From Methanobacteriota archaeon (GTDB lineage Archaea; Thermoplasmatota; Poseidoniia; Poseidoniales; Thalassarchaeaceae): a stretch of DNA of 50,435 nucleotides. The position numbers and the translations under genes are program-made. Within the stretch, counting starts at the first letter, position 1, and every line of letters starts with the position of its first letter. Below the pieces are notes generated by a model. The model was not told the DNA's origin. It was given only the letters and a program-made list of their open reading frames with translations, and did not search any database. Below are positions 35,255 through 42,376 of this stretch, one piece after another. The DNA lies in contig PBOL01000010.1 in assembly GCA_002725315.1 (NCBI GenBank), positions 1-50,435 of the forward strand, given 5' to 3'.

Positions 35255-36391
35255 TCATCTCATTGCCAGGCCGTGGAATCTGCCTGCTTCTGCGGTGCGG
35301 TGCAAGAACCTCTCGAATTGTATCCTAGGATACATTGATCGCTGTATGCCCACGTCGCACTCAGAGAGGGCGTCTAGCATCTCTGATCTGAGAGAGGGGG
35401 GGACGCTAAGTCTCCTGCCAACAATTACGCTGTGGATCTGTGAGATTATATCGGTCGCGTCCAAACCATGGTTTGACATGAGATTGTCAATTTCTGAAAT
35501 CGCTCCGGAAAGCACCTTTCTCTTCCTACCGCCTTGATTCTCCCATCGCCACTCCACAACTCTACCTCTCAATGCGAGCTCCAAGAGGTGCCTTCCGGCT
35601 TGTAGGGTAGAGGCTTGTACCAGTTTGTGGACAGAGGTCCTGTCGTTCGCGAGCCCTCTGAGTTCCAAGAGTTCCAATATGAATATCGCTTTCTTCAGGT
35701 TTCCATCACTGATGTAAGCAATGTCTTCCAGAACTCCGTCAGCGGGTACGCAATCGTTTCTTTCGGCTATCGAAGCCAGTGTTTCTACTAGGGTCGTCCT
35801 TTCGGTCGAGGGGATTCGGATCATCTGGCTTCTGGACCTAAGGGCTTCAATAATCCTAGAAGGAGCCCGAGCAACTAGGATGAACCTAGATGCGTTGCCA
35901 ATTACTTCCATCATCCTCCTAAGATATGCCTGGCGGATGTGCCCTAGGTGGTCCGCATCCTCTATGACGATGAGTCGGCTGATGGGAACATTGTTCGGTT
36001 TGGCTTCCGCTTCCTTACCAGATGGGGCGATATCTCCGGGGGTTGGGTTGACTATTCCTCTGTCGAACGCATCAAGGCTCATTCTTCCAGCGAGACTGTC
36101 CGAATCCGAACCTCCGGGCCTGAGGAACTCTTCGAACGATGCCATTGCTCCACGTTGCTTAGCAAGGTCGCGGGCTTGGAGTACATGGGAAGTAGCCTTC
36201 CATCCAGGACCGAGTATCTGCCTCGCTACGAGTCGCCAAGATGCGGTCTTTCCGACGCCGGCAGGGCCCGTGATTAGCAGATGCGGGGGGTCGGAGGATG
36301 TGCTGGCAGATGACAGAGCATGGCGGACCAATTCTGGAACTGCCAGCTCTGAGAAGCGAGAGGGTGCCTCAGATTCCAGCCAGCTCGCCAT
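35255..36391 (-). CDS. Divergent RFC small-subunit-like clamp-loader ATPase
   Basis: Clamp-loader AAA+ proteins open the PCNA ring at primer ends. The 378-residue product starts at ATG 36391 and has an intact Walker A (ITGPAGVGKT). Strand 3 reads LIVIEDADHL where the usual Walker B is DEAD, and the arginine-finger region reads RSRSQMIRIPS where the family has SRC. An acidic, low-conservation insert of about 50 residues (roughly 88-145) makes it longer than typical RfcS. The C-terminal collar helices seem present (SECDVGIQRSMYPRIQFERFL). I infer a paralogue that binds but may not hydrolyse ATP in the usual way. Another canonical RfcS is expected elsewhere. Confidence 0.85.
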   Translation of the reverse strand: MASWLESEAPSRFSELAVPELVRHALSSASTSSDPPHLLITGPAGVGKTASWRLVARQILGPGWKATSHVLQARDLAKQRGAMASFEEFLRPGGSDSDSLAGRMSLDAFDRGIVNPTPGDIAPSGKEAEAKPNNVPISRLIVIEDADHLGHIRQAYLRRMMEVIGNASRFILVARAPSRIIEALRSRSQMIRIPSTERTTLVETLASIAERNDCVPADGVLEDIAYISDGNLKKAIFILELLELRGLANDRTSVHKLVQASTLQAGRHLLELALRGRVVEWRWENQGGRKRKVLSGAISEIDNLMSNHGLDATDIISQIHSVIVGRRLSVPPSLRSEMLDALSECDVGIQRSMYPRIQFERFLHRTAEAGRFHGLAMR

Positions 36392-36431
36392 GGAACTAGG
36401 GGGAAGTGGCGGGCCTTGAACTCCGCGTTGG

Positions 36432-36695
36432 TCACTCGGCCTTCAGGACCTTGGCCATCCCATCTTTCCTGGGCTTGACGAATATCCTGTATCCACACTT
36501 ATGGCAAGACTTCCCTGTAGAGCCGGCCTCGGACCATGTCATATGCCCGCAATTAACGCACTTGTATCGAATCTCGAGGGGGTCCATCGGAGAATTGCAG
36601 TGGCTGCATTGCTCCTCGCCAGTAGGGTTGTACTCCCTTCTATCTGTGCGGTTGCAGTTCCTACACTTGTGGAGAATGGTCTGGTCTGTCTTCAT
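36432..36695 (-). CDS. rpoP: RNA polymerase subunit P (Rpo12) with an extra N-terminal zinc ribbon
   Basis: RpoP is a small zinc-binding subunit that helps hold the archaeal polymerase assembly platform. The C-terminal half, YKCVNCGHMTW through KSCHKCGYRIFVKPR and KVLKAE, matches the whole of a typical RpoP of about 46 residues. The first 40 residues form another CxxC/CxxC unit (HKCRNCNRTD and QCSHCNSPMD), doubling the length to 87. Starts at ATG 36695. It lies 40 bases ahead of the RFC-like gene on the same strand. An unrelated double zinc-ribbon protein is the alternative. Confidence 0.78.
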   Translation of the reverse strand: MKTDQTILHKCRNCNRTDRREYNPTGEEQCSHCNSPMDPLEIRYKCVNCGHMTWSEAGSTGKSCHKCGYRIFVKPRKDGMAKVLKAE

Positions 36696-36744
36696 TCGTA
36701 TCGTCCCGGCGACCTAGGGGGCCTTCTTCAATCTGTCCTATCAT

Positions 36745-37338
36745 TCAGAGGCTCTCACGGGCTCGTTTGCATATCTCGACGAAGTTCTCGAAAATAGTCG
36801 AGCCGTGCTCTGTATCATTTACCTCGGGATGGAACTGTAGTCCGAATCTATCGAGGTCCTCGTTCTGCATTCCTTGGACCTCACACGACTCGCTATGGGC
36901 TACAACTGAGAAGCCCGGGGGTATTACGGTGACCTCGTCATTGTGGCTCTCCCAAACAGTTTGCTGCTCGGGGGTTCCGGCAAAAAGAGGCCCCCCGCCC
37001 CCAACAAGAGATATTGTCGCGGCTCCGAACTCTGGCTTAGGGGCCTCTCCTGCGTCGCCCCCGTAGTGACGGGCCATGAACTGGTGGCCGGCGCAAATTC
37101 CCAGAATTGGGATTCCTAACTCGAGATATTCCCCACAGTTCCCGAGCTCTCCGGTGAGTCCAACCCTTGCCGCACCGCCCGAGAGAATGAGCCCGTCTAA
37201 TTCCCTCAATTCGCTAGCAGGTGTTGAGTTCGGAAGTATCTGTGTGTCGACCCCAAGATAACGGAGCATCCTCCACTCTCTATGCGTCCATTGGCCGCCG
37301 TTGTCAATGACATCAATGGCTATCCTAGGGCCCTCCAT
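36745..37338 (-). CDS. guaAA: GMP synthase glutamine amidotransferase subunit
   Basis: Releases ammonia from glutamine for the separate ATP-pyrophosphatase subunit (GuaAB) that turns XMP into GMP; the split form is archaeal. 197 residues with LILSGGAARV, the nucleophile in ILGICAGHQF (Cys about 81), and the His-Glu pair in FGLQFHPEVNDTEHG. TVWESHNDEV is the usual substrate-side motif. GuaAB is not in the window. It begins 79 bases from the tRNA-Asp gene on the opposite strand. Confidence 0.94.
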   Translation of the reverse strand: MEGPRIAIDVIDNGGQWTHREWRMLRYLGVDTQILPNSTPASELRELDGLILSGGAARVGLTGELGNCGEYLELGIPILGICAGHQFMARHYGGDAGEAPKPEFGAATISLVGGGGPLFAGTPEQQTVWESHNDEVTVIPPGFSVVAHSESCEVQGMQNEDLDRFGLQFHPEVNDTEHGSTIFENFVEICKRARESL

Positions 37339-37417
37339 GAAGAACCTGAGTGCAGTTGGGCCATCAATGATGCCCTCTCAAAGTTTGAAAAAGGGAAGCA
37401 ATCTCGGAAAAGAGCCG

Positions 37418-37493
37418 GCCCCGATGGTGTAGTGGCCTATCATGCAGCCCTGTCGAGGCTGCGACCCGGGTTCAAATCCCGGTCGGGGCGCCA
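37418..37493 (+). tRNA. tRNA-Asp (anticodon GTC)
   Basis: The acceptor GCCCCGA pairs perfectly with TCGGGGC. The anticodon stem CAGCC/GGCTG encloses CTGTCGA, giving GTC. The T arm is CCGGG-TTCAAAT-CCCGG. The discriminator is G, and CCA is encoded at 37491-37493. The body is 73 bases without intron. An AT-rich stretch (aaagtttgaaaaa) about 25-40 bases upstream may be its promoter. Confidence 0.95.
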
Positions 37494-37504
37494 ATCAAAC
37501 CGCC

Positions 37505-38677
37505 TCATTGGGAGGAAATCCACGCTTCGAAAGAGCACAGGCGAAGGGTGCTGCTATAGTCCCTCTTGACTCTGAGAGAGGGCTCTGGCTTACCCTCGAG
37601 AGTCAATGGAAGAGCACTCCGAATGGAAGTGTTCGCATCCTCGATGTCTGTTTCCGGAGCAATCACCCTTCCCCTAACCATTGAGGGTGTCTTTCGATCT
37701 AGCAAGGGTACTAGGGTGGGGAGTAGATCTATTGTCCTGTGAGGAAGATTGACAATCAGCAAGTCCCATCTCCCTCTAAGCTCGGGGTCTTCACATAGCT
37801 TCGTAGCATCGGCCACGCCCACAATTCTATCTTCGAATAGCCTTGCTATCGGCTCAGGCTGGGAGGGATAGTTGCGCCCATCCCATCGTCGAAGGTTGTC
37901 AAAGAGCAGTTCCACTGCATCTGAGTTTAGATCGGAAGCAAGGACTTCCCCCACTAGATCGGGCTCCGAAAGAAGGGCTGACAGTGCGGGCCCGACTCCA
38001 CAGAAAGGATCGCAAACTCTGATGGGTCGGCCGAGAAGAGCGCGCAATTCCTTTGCAAGTGATAGAGTCTCCAGCCTCTCTGACTGTAGTTTTGTGGAGA
38101 AGTAGGCCTTGTTTGGGTCACAGGCTATCGCCCGCCCGGACTCACGGACCAGAACTCTGGTTGTGCTGACTGAATCTGGAATTTCTTCGGTGACAATTTC
38201 TTCCCCGATCCTAGCCCCTATGGGTGTGAGTTTCCTTATCCTCAGCTCGCCCTGCACTCCTTCGTCATTGAGAACAAGTCTGATGTGTGGGTGGGATAGG
38301 AGCTTAGCCCTGGCAATTTCAGAAGTGAAATCCTCCAATTCATCTTCTATCCTCACAACCATCATGTCGGAAATGAATTCATGGGAAGATGGCCACGCAT
38401 CCCCATGTGACTCAATATCGTCCTTCCCGACGAGCAAGGAGAGGTGGTTCCACCAATCCGAGTCTATTCTGGAGTCAGGGGATCCCTCCATTAGCTCTAC
38501 CTCGTATTCATGAAGGGGGGCTGTGATTGTGACTGGTGCTCCGGCACTGATTGGAATCATCCGATTGCCAGAATCATCAGAGAAAACCCTCATTCCAAGG
38601 GCAAGCCACTGCCTTTCCCTGAGTATGGATAGAGCCTGCTCAACTTCTCGATTTGGGACTCGGAGGTGGCGCAGCAC
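37505..38677 (-). CDS. trm5: Trm5/TYW2-family tRNA (guanine-37) methyltransferase
   Basis: Archaeal Trm5 makes N1-methylguanosine at tRNA position 37, preventing frameshifts. The 390-residue product shows AYFSTKLQSERLETLSLA, the lead-in typical of the family, the SAM motif VCDPFCGVGPALSALL (about 226-241), the acidic strand-2 end ASDLNSDAVELLFDN and the catalytic NLPHR (about 306-310). The N-terminal 190 residues are less conserved, including the D1-like domain. Starts at GTG 38677. It is convergent with the tRNA-Asp gene, ending 11 bases from it. TYW2, a wyosine-pathway relative, is the main alternative. Confidence 0.85.
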   Translation of the reverse strand: MLRHLRVPNREVEQALSILRERQWLALGMRVFSDDSGNRMIPISAGAPVTITAPLHEYEVELMEGSPDSRIDSDWWNHLSLLVGKDDIESHGDAWPSSHEFISDMMVVRIEDELEDFTSEIARAKLLSHPHIRLVLNDEGVQGELRIRKLTPIGARIGEEIVTEEIPDSVSTTRVLVRESGRAIACDPNKAYFSTKLQSERLETLSLAKELRALLGRPIRVCDPFCGVGPALSALLSEPDLVGEVLASDLNSDAVELLFDNLRRWDGRNYPSQPEPIARLFEDRIVGVADATKLCEDPELRGRWDLLIVNLPHRTIDLLPTLVPLLDRKTPSMVRGRVIAPETDIEDANTSIRSALPLTLEGKPEPSLRVKRDYSSTLRLCSFEAWISSQ

Positions 38678-38729
38678 GTTGATGGGCCGGTAGGCGCCAT
38701 CGCTTCACAATGACGGAAGGCGGGACAGC

Positions 38730-39248
38730 GTGATCAGGAGTATTCTGATTTCCCCTCTAAAACGATACTTTCTGACAAAGAGGTTGTTCACAGAAGCCAA
38801 AGAATTGGCGCAGTCTAAGGGAAAGGGGCTGATGGTGATAGGTGATCCCTGTAGTGGGAACTACTTCCAGTTCATGTCAAGCTTGTTCCCGAACTGCGAA
38901 CACGGCGATGTTACTGTGGACCTGGGTGGATGTGATGACTGCAAGAGAATGGATATCAACGACATGTCCGCATGGAATGAGTTCGAAGACGGGGCGTTCG
39001 TGGTAATGGAGACCGGGGTTCTTGGATTCTCAAAAGACCCGGAGAAGGTTCTAGGGCAAATCAGAAGAGTCTCTGGTGGTGACTTCCTTTCCGCGGGAGG
39101 TAACAGAGGTTTGCTGTGGGAGATGTACCTCTACAAGACCTACAGCAAGGAGTTGATTTACTCCATGGATCCCTTCGATTCTAGGGTAGACGTGTACTAC
39201 TCGGGAATAAGGCTAGGCAGAAAGGGTTCCTTTCGACTGAAATTCTGA
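38730..39248 (+). CDS. Hypothetical protein, possibly a reduced methyltransferase-like fold
   Basis: 172 residues from GTG, after a GGAAGGCGGG stretch. The order GKGLMVIGDPCSGNYFQF, then DVTVDLGGCDDC, then DGAFVVMETGVLGFSKDPEKVL follows the strand pattern of class I methyltransferases, with a terminal RVSGGDFLSAGG like their strand 5. The canonical glycine-rich SAM loop is replaced by GDPCSGN, so activity is uncertain. Four cysteines lie at PCSGN, PNCEHG and GGCDDC. Ends TGA, just inside the inverted repeat before dphB. Confidence 0.65.
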   Translation: MIRSILISPLKRYFLTKRLFTEAKELAQSKGKGLMVIGDPCSGNYFQFMSSLFPNCEHGDVTVDLGGCDDCKRMDINDMSAWNEFEDGAFVVMETGVLGFSKDPEKVLGQIRRVSGGDFLSAGGNRGLLWEMYLYKTYSKELIYSMDPFDSRVDVYYSGIRLGRKGSFRLKF

Positions 39249-39270
39249 AGCACATCAGATTGATGTGCTT
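39248..39270. repeat. Perfect inverted repeat between a hypothetical gene and dphB
   Basis: AAGCACATCA-GAT-TGATGTGCTT gives a 10-base-pair stem with a three-base loop, beginning at the last base of the upstream stop codon. It is not followed by a T tract, so it is not an intrinsic terminator of the usual kind. The dphB ribosome site (GGAGGGGAGGGGG) starts about five bases after the stem, so RNA folding could affect initiation. Confidence 0.6.
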
Positions 39271-39289
39271 TAGAGGAGGGGAGGGGGCG

Positions 39290-40108
39290 ATGGCAGTCGA
39301 TGAAATGCCTCCGGGTCTCTGGCTAATCGGAATCGGTCCTGGCGATCTAGAGCACATGACAGAGAAAGCAAGACGTGTCGCTAGAGGGTGCAACAAGAGA
39401 TACCTAGAGGGTTACACGGCGCTTCTTCCTCCGGGGCAGGAGGATTTGCTAGAGGGCGTGGTGGGACCATGGAATAGGATAATGCGGCCAGAGGTTGAGG
39501 AGCCAAAGGACCTGCTTCTAGAGGCAAAGAACTCGGCGGTTGCACTTCTGGTGGTCGGTGATCCAATGCAGGCCACTACTCACATCGACCTGGAAGCGCA
39601 CTGCATAGAGCAAGACGTTAGTTTTGAGGTGGTTCCAGGAATGTCGGCTACAACTTTAGCGGTATCCCTCTCAGGCTTGCAATCATATCGATTTGGACGA
39701 CAGGTTACCCTTCCGTACCCTTACGGAGAGTATCTAGCAACATCGCCATTGGAGATGATCGATGCGAACTATGTCAGAGGACTGCACACCCTTGTCCTGC
39801 TTGATCTAGACCCAACGGGGATGGGTTTCGACCCCCCCAAACCAATGCAGCCTGGAGAGGCGGTCTCTGTTCTACGGGCAATGGTTGAGAAGTTCATCGA
39901 GGAGAGTGGGGAGAAGGAGAGCCTTGAGGTCCCTGTTGACGAATGGGATGGCATTCTCCTTAGTGACATTGGTACTGAGGCGCAGAGGATAGTTTCCGGT
40001 GAGTTGGGTGAAATTGCAAATGTCCACGATGGTTTGATCCATACTCTAATCCTCCCAAGCGACATGGGTCCGAATGAGAAGGAAGCATTCGAACGAAGAA
40101 GAATGTAG
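39290..40108 (+). CDS. dphB: Diphthine synthase
   Basis: Methylates the modified histidine of elongation factor 2 in diphthamide synthesis, using SAM. The 272-residue product has LWLIGIGPGDLEHMT at the start, ALLVVGDPMQATTHIDL, and VVPGMSATTLAVSLSGLQSYRFGRQVTLP, all typical of the tetrapyrrole-methylase fold of DphB/Dph5. ATG 39290 was chosen because a strong GGAGGGG site precedes it; in-frame TTG 39260 and ATG 39263 lie upstream, within or just after the hairpin. Confidence 0.94.
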   Translation: MAVDEMPPGLWLIGIGPGDLEHMTEKARRVARGCNKRYLEGYTALLPPGQEDLLEGVVGPWNRIMRPEVEEPKDLLLEAKNSAVALLVVGDPMQATTHIDLEAHCIEQDVSFEVVPGMSATTLAVSLSGLQSYRFGRQVTLPYPYGEYLATSPLEMIDANYVRGLHTLVLLDLDPTGMGFDPPKPMQPGEAVSVLRAMVEKFIEESGEKESLEVPVDEWDGILLSDIGTEAQRIVSGELGEIANVHDGLIHTLILPSDMGPNEKEAFERRRM

Positions 40109-40161
40109 AATCGCTCTTGCGACGGAATCAAGTCGGGTTGACCCGTCGCCTAGTCGATAAC

Positions 40162-41871
40162 ATGGCCAAGCCGCCAGCCGAAGTTCGGTTCCCAGGGGAC
40201 AAGAACAGGAGACGTAGGCTTAGAGTCAGGGGGATAAAACAGGCCTCTAAGGAGATCCAGAGGAGGCTTGAGTCCAACCTAGAGTCACTGCAGGAGGACC
40301 CGGAGGTTTTCCTTCCTGACATAAAATGTGAAATTGGCAAGGCGTCATTCTTCGGGCCAAAGGATCCGATGGCGATTACGCTCAAGGAAATAGGTAACGT
40401 TTCTTCGAAACGAAATGACTCCCGTTGGCTTAGGAACCGGATGTCTAAGAGGAGGGGGGACGGTGTGAGCATGGCTTTGGCCGGCAGCCTACTAGCCGCT
40501 TCCGAAGAGGACCTCTCCACCGTTTCAGTATTCAAGAGCCCGTTGTATGGGAATGCTAGCTATCTGAAAAGAGGCAATGGGAGGCCGGGTCACCTTGTAG
40601 GAATACAGAACTTCACCCACCCAAGGCTGAGGTTGCTAGTTTGGGACGATCATGCAAGGTCAGGACACTACTTCTTCTCATGGGATAGCGGTTTCGTTTA
40701 CACTGGCGCGAAACCGGAAGCCCCTCCAGAGTGGATCAAATGGGCCTTGGACAACTCCTCTGTAGATCTCTCGGGAGATGATTTGAGGTGGACTGTCGGG
40801 CTTGACGAGAATGTTGTGAAGAATGATGAGCCGACCGAGCAAGGCTGGCTAAAGCTTACCTTCACGGACGGAACCGTGGTAGGGCTATCTCAAACTGCTC
40901 TTTCTAAGACCGATGAGCCCCTTGCACAGAGCATTGCAATGGCTATGATGCCCCCAAACAAGCTCGGAGAAGTTTGCAAGGCGGGTTGGATGTGGAAGCC
41001 GGGTGGATGGCCAGAAGACCGGGGCCTTCCGGAACAGGGAGAAGAGAGATTGGGCGAGGTTCTTGACGGATGGCTCAAGATGTCACTGGAAGACGGGGTA
41101 CTGGCCAGGGCCTGCAGATCCAGTGTACTCAACTCGATTACAGACGGTTTCGTGGTTGGAAATAATTGGTTTGCAGAAGAGGACCAAAGTGGATTCCTGG
41201 AGCAAATGAGCGGAACAGAAGACGAGAGGCGCGCTCTTGCTTGCATACTAGACTCGCTAGAAGGTGGGGTGCATGTGAGGAGTGATGGGGTAGTGCTTGA
41301 GCTCGAAGACAAAGTAGTGAGATTAGAAGATTCGTCATGTCATCCTGTACTTGTCTCCCTTTGGCCAGAACACGGAATGGAGGTCCTAGAAAGCCTATTC
41401 GGAATTTCTGGCGAAGAGGCAGAAAAGACACATGCAAGGCAGACGAAGAGGAAGCAAGGATTTGGCGCATTCCTGAGAGAACTAGGGGAGAGCCTCAGCA
41501 CTGCAATGAGGCTGGATAGGCTCCCTTGGGAGAGTAATTCACTGCCCTCGCCCCTGTCATTCGCAGACCTACTAGTCAGGAAGGCGGCGGACGACGGTAT
41601 AGCATCAACCGTCTCTTTGGCTAGGGGTGGAAGGGGTATTGAGGCCGCAATGGGCTGGGCTTGGCTTGTTGTCCACGACAGAACTGAGTCAGATGCATGG
41701 AGGTTTGACGAAGGCAGCAGAGACAAAGGAGGGGATTGGGTTCCGGCTCTACAAGCACTTTGGGATGCTGCTGACTCCCTACTGCTAAAGGATGACCTGA
41801 AGGCCGAGGAAGATTACAGAAGCTCAATGGCCTGGTTGGCAGAGGTCAGTGGTTCTGGTCCACTTCCTTGA
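40162..41871 (+). CDS. Hypothetical protein, unrecognised
   Basis: 569 residues from ATG 40162; a TTG at 40117 would add 15. The N-terminus is very basic (DKNRRRRLRVRGIKQASKEIQRR), suggesting nucleic-acid or ribosome contact. The body is soluble and rich in Trp, Asp and Glu (WDDHARSGHYFFSWDSGFVYTG; WMWKPGGWPEDRGLP). Near residue 430 a basic patch THARQTKRKQGFGAF separates two parts. No membrane segment, nucleotide-binding loop or metal motif was found. It lies between dphB and vsr on the same strand with short spacers. Confidence 0.72.
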   Translation: MAKPPAEVRFPGDKNRRRRLRVRGIKQASKEIQRRLESNLESLQEDPEVFLPDIKCEIGKASFFGPKDPMAITLKEIGNVSSKRNDSRWLRNRMSKRRGDGVSMALAGSLLAASEEDLSTVSVFKSPLYGNASYLKRGNGRPGHLVGIQNFTHPRLRLLVWDDHARSGHYFFSWDSGFVYTGAKPEAPPEWIKWALDNSSVDLSGDDLRWTVGLDENVVKNDEPTEQGWLKLTFTDGTVVGLSQTALSKTDEPLAQSIAMAMMPPNKLGEVCKAGWMWKPGGWPEDRGLPEQGEERLGEVLDGWLKMSLEDGVLARACRSSVLNSITDGFVVGNNWFAEEDQSGFLEQMSGTEDERRALACILDSLEGGVHVRSDGVVLELEDKVVRLEDSSCHPVLVSLWPEHGMEVLESLFGISGEEAEKTHARQTKRKQGFGAFLRELGESLSTAMRLDRLPWESNSLPSPLSFADLLVRKAADDGIASTVSLARGGRGIEAAMGWAWLVVHDRTESDAWRFDEGSRDKGGDWVPALQALWDAADSLLLKDDLKAEEDYRSSMAWLAEVSGSGPLP

Positions 41872-41896
41872 AGAAAATGAGTAGGGGAGATTGCAA

Positions 41897-42376
41897 ATGG
41901 CAATGGAGGTTCCCGGCCCTTCTTCTCCTGCGGTCCACAATGTAATGATTGCCAACACAAGCAAGGACACGAAACCAGAACTGTTGGTAAGGAGGATTCT
42001 CAGGAAGGGCGGCTTCCCGGGATACAGGCTCCATTGGAGGATAGATGATGAGGGGGGCAGGTACGTCTGTCGGCCCGATATCACATACCCCGGTAGGAAG
42101 TTGGCTGTCTTCGTCCATGGTTGCTTCTGGCATCGATGCCCGAGATGTGCTCTAGGCCTTCCAAAGTCAAACGTCGACTATTGGAGACAGAAGTTCGAGA
42201 AGAACGTCGAGCGCGACAGTAGAAAAGAGGAGGCCTTAGTGGTACTCGGCTGGACTGTCCATACCATCTGGGAATGCAAACTCGAAGGCGGCGCTTCCGA
42301 ACTGCTCGGGATTCTGAATATCCAGAATACAGAATTTGAAACGGATGACGGCATGCGGCAAGCGTGCGACTTCTGA
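41897..42376 (+). CDS. vsr: Very short patch repair endonuclease (Vsr)
   Basis: Vsr nicks DNA beside T:G mismatches produced by deamination of 5-methylcytosine. The 159-residue product matches across its length: DTKPELLVRRILRKGGF, RPDITYPGRKLAVFVHGCFWH (catalytic Asp and the His/Cys metal cluster), then LPKSNVDYWRQKFEKNVERD and GWTVHTIWECKL. ATG 41897 follows GGGGAG at good spacing; TTG 41891 lies upstream. No cytosine methyltransferase lies in the window, so the gene is orphaned here. It overlaps the next gene by 13 bases. Confidence 0.93.
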   Translation: MAMEVPGPSSPAVHNVMIANTSKDTKPELLVRRILRKGGFPGYRLHWRIDDEGGRYVCRPDITYPGRKLAVFVHGCFWHRCPRCALGLPKSNVDYWRQKFEKNVERDSRKEEALVVLGWTVHTIWECKLEGGASELLGILNIQNTEFETDDGMRQACDF

